From contig NZ_RQZH01000025.1 of the NCBI RefSeq assembly GCF_003932845.1, positions 1 to 36,068 of the forward strand: a stretch of 36,068 nucleotides of DNA, given 5' to 3'. Source of the DNA: Prevotella sp. OH937_COT-195. Its GTDB lineage: Bacteria; Bacteroidota; Bacteroidia; Bacteroidales; Bacteroidaceae. The first letter of the stretch is position 1. Every line of letters starts with the position of its first letter. The translations under genes were made by a program, and so were the position numbers. Below, piece by piece: positions 24,848 through 35,356 of the stretch. The notes under the pieces are model-generated. The model saw only the letters and a list, made by a program, of their open reading frames with translations, was not told the DNA's origin and did not search any database.

Positions 24848-24994
24848 TTCAACGGCAAAAATACACAATTAATCCCATACATGCTTGTTCCTTTTAATAT
24901 ATTTAACCAAAACGCCCGACCCGGCGGAATGTCATATACCGCTGCAATGCGAATAATGTGTGTCGGCAGAGGCTGTTTTTACGATTAGATTTCT

Positions 24995-25002
24995 TAACTT
25001 TG
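24995..25002 (+). promoter_or_regulatory. -7 box of ribD
   Basis: TAACTTTG, 22 bases before the ATG at 25024. It rules out the longer open frame that begins at 24958. The -33 region is CTGT rather than TTTG. Confidence 0.5.
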
Positions 25003-25023
25003 CACGAAATAAACGATGACGAC

Positions 25024-26007
25024 ATGACAAATCAGATACAGACGGACGAGATGTATATGAGGCGATGCCTGCAACTGGCTCGCTGTGGAGAGTTCTTCGC
25101 AAAACCCAATCCTATGGTCGGAGCGGTGATTGTTGCCCGCGGAAGAATTATCGGCGAAGGATTCCACGAGCGGTACGGCAATGCTCATGCCGAGGTAAAT
25201 GCGTTTGTCTCCGTATTCGCCGGCGACGAGCATCTGCTGCGTGAAGCCACGGTCTATGTAAATCTTGAGCCTTGCTCGCATTGGGGAAAGACTCCGCCTT
25301 GTGCCGCCTTGATGGCAGACAAGGGAGTGAGACGCGTAGTGGTTGGCTGCATCGACCCTTTCGCCGAGGTTTGCGGACGGGGAATAAAGCAATTGCGTGA
25401 TGCAGGGATAGATGTCGAAGTGGGCGTACTCGAGGACGAATGCCGCCATCTTAACAGACGATTCTTTACCTTCCATAGTCTGCGCCGCCCATACATAACA
25501 CTGAAATGGGCACAGACTGCCAACGGGTTTATGGACAACGACGGCATGCCGTTTGCCATTTCAACGCCCGTAACACTTATGTTGATGCACAAGGTGCGCT
25601 CGGAGAACGATGCCATTGTTGTGGGCAGGATAACGGAAGAGCGCGAACACCCGCAACTGTCGGTGCGACACTGGGTAGGGGCTTCGCCCGTTAAAATGGT
25701 TCTGACGCACAATGTCGGGTCGTTCGGCGGCATCGAGAGCGGTCTTACCGACAAGCAGGTACTCGACACCCTTATGAAAGCGGCACACGACAGCGGAGTG
25801 CAGTCGATGTTGGTTGAAGGCGGAGGCAATACCCTGCAATCGTTCATCGACAACATGCTTTACGACAAGATACGCGTGGAAACATCGCGACAGTGCGTGC
25901 TGCGAGGCACACGTGCGCCGAAACTGCCTTCCGATGCGACTCCCGAGAATGTGCGTCACATCGACGGAAACACCATAACACTATACCGCAGACAAGGTTC
26001 TTTGTAG
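25024..26007 (+). CDS. ribD: Riboflavin biosynthesis deaminase/reductase RibD
   Basis: 327 residues. It carries the second and third steps of riboflavin synthesis: deamination of the pyrimidine from GTP cyclohydrolase II, then reduction of the ribosyl side chain. The N-terminal deaminase domain has the zinc and catalytic residues HAE (His55, Glu57) and PCSHWGKTPPC (Cys84, Cys93). The C-terminal reductase domain has ITLKWAQTANGFM, AIVVGRITEEREHPQLSVR and LVEGGGNTLQSFI. The reductase domain is slightly shorter than in E. coli. The start follows the promoter and the alignment of MTNQIQTDEMYMRRCLQLAR with the family. Confidence 0.95.
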   Translation: MTNQIQTDEMYMRRCLQLARCGEFFAKPNPMVGAVIVARGRIIGEGFHERYGNAHAEVNAFVSVFAGDEHLLREATVYVNLEPCSHWGKTPPCAALMADKGVRRVVVGCIDPFAEVCGRGIKQLRDAGIDVEVGVLEDECRHLNRRFFTFHSLRRPYITLKWAQTANGFMDNDGMPFAISTPVTLMLMHKVRSENDAIVVGRITEEREHPQLSVRHWVGASPVKMVLTHNVGSFGGIESGLTDKQVLDTLMKAAHDSGVQSMLVEGGGNTLQSFIDNMLYDKIRVETSRQCVLRGTRAPKLPSDATPENVRHIDGNTITLYRRQGSL

Positions 26008-26167
26008 GATTTACGGCAATGTGAAACAAAAACAGAAACACCCTTCGTATAACCACGAAAGGACTTAAACACTCGTTTTTGCCATATACATTTGCCAAGT
26101 CGTAACGCATTGTATTAAAAATAATTAATAAGGGAAGACAACATCCGCCTTATTACCTTTTTCTTTT

Positions 26168-26175
26168 TACCTTTG
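26168..26175 (+). promoter_or_regulatory. -7 box of enolase
   Basis: TACCTTTG with a duplicate-like TTACCTTTTTC just upstream (26154-26164). The leader to the ATG is about 70 bases. The -33 region shows no TTTG. Confidence 0.5.
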
Positions 26176-26246
26176 CAATCACAATTATCAAAAGGGTAAA
26201 AAGACAGCAAATCGAAGAGACAACGATTTAAACATTTTAATATTAA

Positions 26247-27563
<1,317 letters not shown>

Positions 27564-27583
27564 GATATATTTCTTCGTACAAC

Positions 27584-27618
27584 ATTTAAGGTCACATCCG
27601 GCGGGTGTGACCTTAAAT
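27584..27618 (+). terminator. Terminator of enolase
   Basis: ATTTAAGGTCACA and its exact complement form a 13-bp stem around the loop TCCGGCGGG, starting 20 bases after the eno stop. Confidence 0.7.
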
Positions 27619-27665
27619 GATATAACATGAAAACAATCTATCAATTTTGGCGAAATTGCGAAACA

Positions 27666-27727
27666 AAATAGGGGTGTAATGGACATTTGGTAGGCTGAAA
27701 AGCTCCAAATGTCCATTACGCCTATTT
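27666..27727. repeat. Long hairpin abutting the left IS982 copy
   Basis: AAATAGGGGTGTAATGGACA plus TTTGG (27666-27690) pairs with its near-complement at 27705-27727. It has a single two-base bulge and a 14-base loop, about 23 bp in all. The next base (27728) is the first of the IS982 terminal repeat. Confidence 0.7.
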
Positions 27728-28283
27728 CTACGCGAGTTCGGGATAAGAACTCATCATAAAATTTGGTAATTTGTGGAAATTGCTATACACTTTATAGTGT
27801 TTAAAATCAATAAAATACAAACAAAATCCGCCATGATTACCGAGGAAAAAGTTTTTCACTTCGTTTAAGGAAACTCCTGAAATTTTCTGTATTATCGATG
27901 AATTTAGCAAGAATTTTAATCCCGAACTTGATAAAAATCTGTTTTTACCATCGTTTGACGGCACCGGCGGACGATGTCGTAACCGTAAAGATCAAAATGT
28001 CGGAAAGTGTAAGAAAGCAAACCTAAAGAACAGACTAATGCTAATGTGGGACAAGATAATGCTTCGTAAAAGGTACATCACAGAGTGCGTCAACGAATTG
28101 CTCAAGAACAAGGCGAACCTCGTTCATTCACGATACAGGTCTGTGCATAATTTCATAATGAATCTGTGCTCGGCACTTACTGCATATTGTTTCTTTGAGA
28201 ACAAGCCACAGGCATTGCCGGTACATGTGGAAAAAACGAAACAGTTAGAACTCTTTTTTTGATCTTATCCCGAACTCGCGTAG
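27728..28283 (+). mobile_element. IS982-family element, internally deleted (left copy)
   Basis: Perfect terminal repeats CTACGCGAGTTCGGGATAAGA at 27728-27748 and, inverted, at 28263-28283. Between them are the two ends of an IS982-type transposase with the middle missing. It is about 556 bases, against roughly 1 kb for intact members. No clear target duplication: the flanks are CCTATTT and ATCCATA. Confidence 0.85.
27833..28262 (+). pseudogene. IS982-family transposase, deleted and frameshifted
   Basis: It starts MITEEKVFHFV, stops, and resumes in another frame with KETPEIFCIIDEFSKNFNPE, the N-terminal IS982 signature. The catalytic core is deleted. The C-terminal part from about 28038 reads DKIMLRKRYITECVNELLKN, HSRYRSVHNFIMNLCSALTA and YCFFENKPQALPVHVEKTKQ, ending LELFF at 28262. 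It is not functional. Confidence 0.85.
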
Positions 28284-28480
28284 ATCCATATGCTTCATGG
28301 CAGAAGGGAGCAATTGAGAATATGAATAAATTGATCATACAATATATACCAAAGAAGCAAAGTTTTGATAAGTTCACGGACAAGAAAATTATGAACATTC
28401 ATAAGAAACTCAATGGAAGACCAAGAGAAAAATTGAAATTACACACACCAAAAGATGAATTCTTCAATAAAATATTGTAA
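28284..28480 (+). pseudogene. IS30-family transposase, C-terminal relic
   Basis: Directly after the IS982 right repeat the frame reads DPYASWQKGAIENMNKLIIQ, then YIPKKQSFDKFTDKKIMNIH and LNGRPREKLKLHTPKDEFF. This is the end of an IS30-type transposase, including the catalytic glutamate region (ASWQKGAIEN). The IS982 element appears to have landed inside, or to have replaced, the rest of the gene. A TAATTTTG box overlaps its stop. Confidence 0.75.
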
Positions 28481-28761
28481 TTTTGCACTTGCTGGTTGAC
28501 TCTACCTTTTCAATTATCTTTATGAAATTGCAGAGTTTTTGAAAATACAAAAATATGTGGAAAGACGAAGTTATAACATATTGGCTAACGGATTCATTCA
28601 TTCAGAGATTTATTCGGCAATGAAGTCCTTATAATAGGACGTGGATGAGTTGGTTCCAGTACTTGACATGTCACAAACAAGCGATAGCATCACAGCGAAA
28701 TTTCGGTTAATGATAAGCTGATTAAAGAATAATAAAAGAATGAATAACTCTTCATAGTTAT
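28481..28761. other. Upstream region of jetA
   Basis: About 280 bases with no gene. Weak promoter candidates are TAATTTTG at 28478-28485 and TATCTTTA at 28515-28522, neither with a proper -33. An inverted repeat ATAACT/AGTTAT (28744-28761) runs into the jetA start codon and could hide it in a small mRNA hairpin. Confidence 0.4.
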
Positions 28762-30219
28762 ATGGCAATGTTAATAAATATAGAAGATATATTGAATAAC
28801 TCTCCTGGCGTTGCAATATTGAAAGCAAGGAGTTGTAATGTCATTATTGATTTCTTTACGAATGTCTTTAATGAAACTACTGCCATTTCGCACGAGAACA
28901 TTAACAGTCAGCTGGCCGAATACTTGAATAATCATGGGAGTGATGTGGATGAAGAAAGCGATATTCTTTATACTGATACTTATGAGGAGAAGGCAGCCAA
29001 ATATATCAAGAAATGGACGGATAGCGGTTTTCTGACAAATTACAGGAATGAAGATGGTGAGATTTATTATGAATTATCTTCCCATTCGAGTAAAGTAATT
29101 GATTGGCTGTCGGGATTGAAAAGAGAAGAATATATAGGCACAGAATCGAAGTTTAAGACAATCATTAATCAATTGAAAGAACTAGTAGAATATAGCAACG
29201 AAGACAGAGAAAAACGCTTACAACTGCTGGAAGACAAGAAACTGGAAATAGAGCAGCAGATTCGACAACTGCAAATGGGCGAGGATGTCAAAGTATTTGA
29301 GGAATATGAGATTGTCCCCAGATTCCAACAAATCAATAAATTGGCCAAGGAGTTGCTAACCGACTTCAAGGATGTAGATGATAATTTCAAGACTATTATC
29401 AAAGAGATATATCAGAAACAGATTGACCCTACATTGAAGAAAGGGGGTATTTTGCAATACACTTTTGATGCGCTGGATGAGTTGAAGTCCAGTTCACAAG
29501 GCAAAAGTTTTTATGCTTTTTGGGAATTCCTATTAACTCGAGAGATGCAATCGGAGTTAGATACACTCATAACCGAACTATTCCGGAATCTAAAGGAAAA
29601 GAATATCGATGGTGGCGATACCTTTTTGCAGAACATGGTGGAATATCTGTATGAATCGGGGCGCAAAGTTTACCAGACCAACGATAAAATGGCCGACAAA
29701 TTAAGTCGTATTATCCGAGAAAATGAGATGTCGCAAGCTGATACTGCCAAACGAATTGTGCAGGAAATAAAGAATGTGCTTATTGAGATTTCCAAGAAAG
29801 CACAAAAATCGGATATCTCATTGACTGTAGATGATGGAATGGAAATAAGTATCCCATTTGACAGAAAAATTACATTTGAGCAAAACGAAAATACCGAATA
29901 TGACTTTAATCCGGAAACAGACATCCTTTCAATCGAAGAATTTGGCGAACTTGGTAAGGTGTTTGGCAATGTGTTTATAGACCGTAAGGTTATTGAAAGA
30001 AATATACACGAGACAATGAAGGGCAAGAGCCAAGTGACCCTATCGGACATTATTGAACAATATCCACTGAAGCAGGGGCTCCCGGAACTCTTTGCCTACT
30101 TTGGAACATTGGGGCAGTTTCCACACAAAACTGTTGATGAAGAGAAGAGTCAGGTCATTGTGTTCGACTATGAGAATAATAAACGAATTCGTATTCCAGA
30201 AATCATTATATCATTATGA
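28762..30219 (+). CDS. jetA: Wadjet protein JetA (DUF3375, MukF-like kleisin)
   Basis: 485 residues, the usual length of type I JetA. In Wadjet complexes JetA is the kleisin that links the SMC heads. The N-terminal winged-helix region includes YIKKWTDSGFLTNYRNEDGE then IYYELSSHSSKVIDWL, a typical DUF3375 pattern. A helical and coiled-coil middle follows (about 135-185, 290-345), and the C-terminal winged helix contains VTLSDIIEQYPLKQGLPELF. Its stop overlaps the jetB start by four bases. It is the first gene of a four-gene operon on one strand. An alternative start at 28768 (third residue) cannot be excluded. Confidence 0.9.
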   Translation: MAMLINIEDILNNSPGVAILKARSCNVIIDFFTNVFNETTAISHENINSQLAEYLNNHGSDVDEESDILYTDTYEEKAAKYIKKWTDSGFLTNYRNEDGEIYYELSSHSSKVIDWLSGLKREEYIGTESKFKTIINQLKELVEYSNEDREKRLQLLEDKKLEIEQQIRQLQMGEDVKVFEEYEIVPRFQQINKLAKELLTDFKDVDDNFKTIIKEIYQKQIDPTLKKGGILQYTFDALDELKSSSQGKSFYAFWEFLLTREMQSELDTLITELFRNLKEKNIDGGDTFLQNMVEYLYESGRKVYQTNDKMADKLSRIIRENEMSQADTAKRIVQEIKNVLIEISKKAQKSDISLTVDDGMEISIPFDRKITFEQNENTEYDFNPETDILSIEEFGELGKVFGNVFIDRKVIERNIHETMKGKSQVTLSDIIEQYPLKQGLPELFAYFGTLGQFPHKTVDEEKSQVIVFDYENNKRIRIPEIIISL

Positions 30220-30785
30220 ACGAGCAGAAACCATATTCTAAAGCAATCATCATCCTGCTGAAAAAGACCGTAGAAAAGGGATCGCCTGTGTGGGAGGACA
30301 TTATCAACTACCAGATAGAGATACAGGAATATCTGGCAGTGATCGGATTAGAATTGATTTTGAAAAAAGATGAGGGCTTTGCCTTCGTAAAACAAATCGT
30401 GTTTGATGATGATACTACATTAAATCTTGTTTCCAGACGGCAACTGGGATTTGAAGTTTCTATCGTAGTAATTGTCCTGCGACAACTCTTGGAAGATTAC
30501 GACAACAATCCTGTTGAGACGCAATCTACAGACAGGATTATAACAAGTAACGAGATAAAGGATGAGGTACGGTTGTTCTTACCACAGAACTATAATAGAG
30601 TAAAACTGGAAAAAGATTTGGATACTTATATACAAAGGGTTGCCGAATTGGGGTTCCTCAAAGAGATGAAGCGGAATGGTGATGAAGTGCGTTACAAGAT
30701 TCATCGCATTATCAAAGAAAAAGTAATGCTTGAGGATTTGGATACATTCAAGAAAAAACTGGAAGAGCATGCCGGAACTGTATGA
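30216..30785 (+). CDS. jetB: Wadjet protein JetB (DUF4194, MukE-like)
   Basis: 189 residues. JetB is the KITE subunit (MukE-like tandem winged helix) that binds the kleisin and contacts DNA. DUF4194 features visible are AIIILLKKTVEKGSPVWEDI near the N-terminus, the segment LVSRRQLGFEVSIVVIVLRQ then LLEDYD, and IYTSNEI-like RIITSNEIKDEVRLFLPQN with the late helix VAELGFLKEMKRNGDEVRYK and its wing. The ATG overlaps the jetA stop (ATGA), and its end overlaps jetC by 17 bases. Its length and order fit a type I system. Confidence 0.88.
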   Translation: MNEQKPYSKAIIILLKKTVEKGSPVWEDIINYQIEIQEYLAVIGLELILKKDEGFAFVKQIVFDDDTTLNLVSRRQLGFEVSIVVIVLRQLLEDYDNNPVETQSTDRIITSNEIKDEVRLFLPQNYNRVKLEKDLDTYIQRVAELGFLKEMKRNGDEVRYKIHRIIKEKVMLEDLDTFKKKLEEHAGTV

Positions 30786-33700
30786 TTTGTTTACGACCAA
30801 TGCCGGAACTGCCGGTTATCGGTTGAATTACATGGAAATATATAACTGGGGCACATTTAACAACAGAATATACAGGATTGCTCCAGATGGCAATAATTCG
30901 CTACTGACGGGTGCTAACGCTTCCGGCAAGAGTACACTGATAGATGCACTACTGACACTGCTTGTGCCCGCCAAGAAAGACCGGTTTTACAACCAATCAT
31001 CGGGTAACGAACGAAAGGGTGACCGAACAGAAGAGACCTACGTGCTCGGTAATTATGGTAATATACAAGCCGAAGGAGAATCTGCGACCAAGACTCAGCA
31101 GCTTCGGGACAAGCGAACCTACTCGGTATTGCTGGCATCTTTTGCCAACAACCACAACCACGTGGTAACTTTGTTTCAGGTGCGTTGGTTTGTGAACGGA
31201 GAACTGAAATGCTCGTATGGATTCTCATCCAAACCGCTGACCATTAAAACCGATTTCTCCGGTTTTAACGGTAGTAAGGGCGACTGGAAGAAAACGTTGG
31301 AAAAGCAGTATAACACAAATGTCCCGAAGAGACAGATAGAGTTTTATGATACCATCAAAGACTATAAGGATAGAATCATTAGTGGCTTCGGACTACGTTC
31401 GGACAAGGCACTTACTCTGTTTAACCAGATAGTTGGTGTAAAAGTGTTGAATGATTTAGATGAATTTATTCGTAGTAATATGCTGGAGCAGAGGGATGCT
31501 GAAAGTGAATATATTCGTCTGAGCGAGAGCTTTGCTACATTGATTGAAGCAAAAACAACCATAGAAAAAGTAAAAGAACAGATCGCTCAATTAAAACCGA
31601 TTGACGAGAAAGCCAAAAATATTGAAGAGATTGACAAAAATCTTGAGGAATTGAAGAATTCTCGAGAGATAGCCGTGTATTGGTTTGCTCAAAAGAATGT
31701 AGAGTTAGCCAATGCAAAAATAACGGAGTTGAACGAAAGATTAGCAGGGCTTAAACATGAACTTGGCAAACTGAATGAAAAGAAAGAGGAACTAAAACGG
31801 CAGGAACGAAATCTATCGCTATCTATAGAAAACGATAATGTCGGTAGGCAGGTAAAAGACTTGGAAAGAGAGATTAGAGGATTAAATAGCACAAAGCAGA
31901 CTCGGTTAGCAAAACTGAAAGACTATAACAAGAAAGTTGTTGAGGTTGGCCTTACCGATAATCCATCAGAACAGACTTTTATTGAAAATCGTGAAACAGC
32001 TCGTGCCGAAAAAAACAAATGTCAAACTGCTCTTGATGAAAAGAATGAAGAACTGCGCTTGGCTAAAAACTATGCCGACAAACTGAAAGAAGATGTAGAT
32101 GAGAATATTAAGACTTTGCAAACCCTACAAAAGAACAAGAACAACATATCTGGTCGTGAAGCAGAAATAAGAGAATGGATTCTTCAAGAAGTTGGAGCAA
32201 CGTCAAGTGAGATTCCATTTATTGGAGAACTGATTAAGGTAAAAGAAAACGAGAAAGATAGGGAGAATTCCATAGAAAAAATTCTGCACAATTTGGGGCT
32301 TCGTCTGATTGTGCCCGGGAAATATTACAAAGCTGTTAGTCAATTTATTAATACGAATAATTTGAAAGGACGTATTGTATATCATAGATTTGAAGATACG
32401 TCCTCATTACGAGGATTCCAAATTTCTCCCACGAATTGCTTGCTCCAGAAAATTGAGTTTAACGAAAAGAGTCCTTATTGGAAGTGGGTGGAAGATATGA
32501 TTTTTGACCACTACAATTATGCTTGTGTATCAGGCTTAGAAGAATTTTATAACTACAAAGAAAAAGCCGTAACCAAACAAGGCTTGATAAAGTCAGTTCA
32601 TAATAAGCATGAGAAAGATGACAGACCACATACAAATCTCCGTGAGAACTATGTTTTGGGTTGGGATAATAAAGAAAAGATAGCATCTATTCGTACATTA
32701 CTGAAAGAATTGCTGGATCAACAGAAACAGAATAAGGAGGATATTCGACGGATTGAAGCTGAAGCTAAGGCCATTGATGGACGACGGCTATGTCTTCATG
32801 ATATCTTTGAGAAGTTTACGAAATATGAGGAGATTAATTGGGAGGAGACGGCTAATACCATACAAGAACAGGAAGAAAAGAAAAGAGAACTGGAGGCCAC
32901 TAACGACAAAGTTAAAGCTCTGAAAAGTCAGTTAGATGGTGTAAGAAAAACTTTGGATACATTGGAAAATAAAACAATCGTTGCTAAAAATGGAGAAATC
33001 TTCCAGATAGAGAAGGTCGAGCTTATAAATGCCATTCAGAGGCGAACTGACAACCAGTCCATCATAGAAACACTGGGAGCAATTGATGTTAGACTCTTTG
33101 AAGAGAGCAATCAGACATGGATCGATGTCAGTTATAAAACCATCGAATCAAAAAGGAATGCGTTTCAGTCTTTCATCAATGGTCAGGAAAATAAAAAAAA
33201 GAGCGATAAAGCGAAAGTAACAAGCGAAGTCGCCGACTTAATAAGAAAGTTTAAAAATCCTTCAGAGGAAATAACTCAGCGGTTTAAGGATTGGCGATCC
33301 GATGTGCATACCTTGCCGGAATCCAGCAGTATTAACTTAATTGGCGAATACCAAAAATTCTATGAAAGGCTTGTAAACGAAGATCTAGTACGCCACGAAA
33401 AGAAATTTGATGACTATTTGCAAGAAACGGTTATCAACAAAGTTTCCGATTTTAGGATGTTTTTCAACAATTGGGAGAAATCAATTAGAGATACTATTCA
33501 AATGTTGAATCAATCACTTTCCGGAATTGATTTTAGCATGGCTCCTAGCACATATATTCAGTTGGTTAATTCAAAACGAATCAATACGGATATAGCAGAC
33601 TTTAGACGGGTGTTAGAGAATGCTATTCCAAACATCCATGAAATCAATTCTACCATTGACGGCAAACGGTCTCATTTTGAGAAAAAGATACAGCCATTAA

Positions 33701-34185
33701 TGGAACAACTTAAAAACGAACAATGGAGACGAAAGGTAATGGATGTAAGAAGTTGGTACTCTTATAAGGCAGAGGAATTCTATAAAGAAAGTGGTCAGAA
33801 ATTCAAGACATACGAAAGCATGGGACAACTTTCTGGTGGTGAAAAGGCTCAGTTGACATATACTATTCTGGGGTCTGCCATTGCATACCAATTCGGGCTG
33901 ACAAAGGATGGCTTACAAGCAAAATCACTCCGATTCATAGCCATTGATGAGGCGTTCAAGGCACAGGATGAAGATAAAGCACGGTACCTGATTTCATTAT
34001 GCAAACAATTGAATTTACAGTTGCTGGTAGTAACGCCAAGCGATAACATTCATATTGTGGAGAACGATATTTCGTTTGTCCACTATGTGGAACGTAATGG
34101 AAACGAATCACGACTATTCGACATGCCGATAGAGATATTCAAACAAGAACGTGAAAAATATCAAGCCAATGATTTCGCCAACTGA
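30769..34185 (+). CDS. jetC: Wadjet protein JetC (SMC/MukB-like ATPase)
   Basis: 1138 residues from the ATG at 30769; a TTG 39 bases earlier is less likely. JetC is the SMC motor that extrudes DNA loops so that small circular plasmids are recognised. The N-terminal head has Walker A GANASGKST (residues 48-56). Two long coiled-coil arms lie at about 265-430 and 640-740, with a hinge-like globular part between them (about 470-620) and more helices to 960. The C-terminal head has signature QLSGGEKAQL (about 1020-1029) and Walker B FIAIDEAF (Asp1060, Glu1061). All ATPase motifs are intact. It overlaps jetB and jetD by 17 bases each. Confidence 0.93.
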   Translation: MPELYDLFTTNAGTAGYRLNYMEIYNWGTFNNRIYRIAPDGNNSLLTGANASGKSTLIDALLTLLVPAKKDRFYNQSSGNERKGDRTEETYVLGNYGNIQAEGESATKTQQLRDKRTYSVLLASFANNHNHVVTLFQVRWFVNGELKCSYGFSSKPLTIKTDFSGFNGSKGDWKKTLEKQYNTNVPKRQIEFYDTIKDYKDRIISGFGLRSDKALTLFNQIVGVKVLNDLDEFIRSNMLEQRDAESEYIRLSESFATLIEAKTTIEKVKEQIAQLKPIDEKAKNIEEIDKNLEELKNSREIAVYWFAQKNVELANAKITELNERLAGLKHELGKLNEKKEELKRQERNLSLSIENDNVGRQVKDLEREIRGLNSTKQTRLAKLKDYNKKVVEVGLTDNPSEQTFIENRETARAEKNKCQTALDEKNEELRLAKNYADKLKEDVDENIKTLQTLQKNKNNISGREAEIREWILQEVGATSSEIPFIGELIKVKENEKDRENSIEKILHNLGLRLIVPGKYYKAVSQFINTNNLKGRIVYHRFEDTSSLRGFQISPTNCLLQKIEFNEKSPYWKWVEDMIFDHYNYACVSGLEEFYNYKEKAVTKQGLIKSVHNKHEKDDRPHTNLRENYVLGWDNKEKIASIRTLLKELLDQQKQNKEDIRRIEAEAKAIDGRRLCLHDIFEKFTKYEEINWEETANTIQEQEEKKRELEATNDKVKALKSQLDGVRKTLDTLENKTIVAKNGEIFQIEKVELINAIQRRTDNQSIIETLGAIDVRLFEESNQTWIDVSYKTIESKRNAFQSFINGQENKKKSDKAKVTSEVADLIRKFKNPSEEITQRFKDWRSDVHTLPESSSINLIGEYQKFYERLVNEDLVRHEKKFDDYLQETVINKVSDFRMFFNNWEKSIRDTIQMLNQSLSGIDFSMAPSTYIQLVNSKRINTDIADFRRVLENAIPNIHEINSTIDGKRSHFEKKIQPLMEQLKNEQWRRKVMDVRSWYSYKAEEFYKESGQKFKTYESMGQLSGGEKAQLTYTILGSAIAYQFGLTKDGLQAKSLRFIAIDEAFKAQDEDKARYLISLCKQLNLQLLVVTPSDNIHIVENDISFVHYVERNGNESRLFDMPIEIFKQEREKYQANDFAN

Positions 34186-35302
34186 AATAAGAAAGAAAGC
34201 AGAGAAAAAGTATTTGGCTTTTCTGCAGTCGGTAGTCGAGGGTAAAACGTTCGACCCAATAGTAATTGCAGGTAATAAGAAACCTGATGATGACATGGTT
34301 ATGTTTGAGAAAGAATTGACGGAACTAATGGAACATTCAAAGGAAAGGAAAGGTTATGGATATACCATTGAATACCAGGCTGTGAAAACAAAAAAGCATG
34401 GATTGCAAGATATTCCTACGTCTATTTGTTTTCGCACAGAGCACGATTATCTGAAATTCATAGGTAAAGAACTTACAACTGCTCATTTTCGAACGGATAT
34501 AAAAAAGTGTATTTATGAATTGCCTGAATTGAAGGATTGGATAAGTAAGTATCCCAATAAAGTTTTAGACAATCATAACGTTTGGGATGATTTACTTATG
34601 GTATGTAAATACTTCAAAACAACTCCCAAACCTCAATTATATATTCGAGAGTTACCTATTCAGGTTCACACCAAGTTTATTGAAAGAAATAAGGGTATCA
34701 TCAAAGAACTGTTGGACATAATTATTGCAGAGCAGGTTAATGCGGAAGAAACTCGCTTTGAACCTCATTTCAACCTTAAATATGACGAGCCAATAGTTCG
34801 CTTTAGGATATTAGACGAAATCATTAGTGAAAAGTGTTTTTCTGGTACTAACGATATCAGCCTACCGATAACCCAGTTTAAGTCTCTAAACATTCCGGTC
34901 AATACCATATATGTTGTTGAAAATAAAATGAATATGCTGACATTCCCTATAAAACGTGATAGTATTGTTTTGTGGGGACATGGGTTTGGTGTAGACATTT
35001 TAAAGAGTGCAGAATGGTTAAAATCGAGGAAGATTTTCTATTGGGGAGATTTGGATGCACATGGTTTTCTGATATTATCGGAGCTAAGGAAGCATTTCCA
35101 ACAGGTTGAGAGTTTCTTGATGGACAGAGAAACATTCGATGCTTTCTTTGAAGATGACAAGGGAGTTGAGATAAATGTTGTGGGGGATTTATACCTTACA
35201 TTAAAAGAAAAAGAAATGTTCGAATATTTGAAAACTAGTAACTTCCGTTTAGAACAGGAGAAGATACCTTTTGAATACGCGAAAGTTAAGATACCAGATT
35301 GA
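34169..35302 (+). CDS. jetD: Wadjet nuclease subunit JetD (DUF3322/DUF2220, Toprim)
   Basis: 377 residues from the ATG at 34169; a GTG at 34151 would add six. JetD is the topoisomerase VI-like subunit that cuts the trapped plasmid. The N-terminal DUF3322 part begins MISPTEIRKKAEKKYLAFLQ. A central helical region includes LPELKDWISKYPNKVLDNHN and the C-terminal DUF2220 Toprim domain has YVVENKMNMLTFP (Glu251), IVLWGHGFGV and YWGDLDAHGF (Asp294, Asp296), the acidic metal-binding triad. These residues are intact, so it should be active. It is the last gene of the operon. Confidence 0.92.
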   Translation: MISPTEIRKKAEKKYLAFLQSVVEGKTFDPIVIAGNKKPDDDMVMFEKELTELMEHSKERKGYGYTIEYQAVKTKKHGLQDIPTSICFRTEHDYLKFIGKELTTAHFRTDIKKCIYELPELKDWISKYPNKVLDNHNVWDDLLMVCKYFKTTPKPQLYIRELPIQVHTKFIERNKGIIKELLDIIIAEQVNAEETRFEPHFNLKYDEPIVRFRILDEIISEKCFSGTNDISLPITQFKSLNIPVNTIYVVENKMNMLTFPIKRDSIVLWGHGFGVDILKSAEWLKSRKIFYWGDLDAHGFLILSELRKHFQQVESFLMDRETFDAFFEDDKGVEINVVGDLYLTLKEKEMFEYLKTSNFRLEQEKIPFEYAKVKIPD

Positions 35303-35356
35303 TCAAGGTTTCATGATATCTGACTTAATTAGTAAAAATCGAAAAGTGATAGAAAT

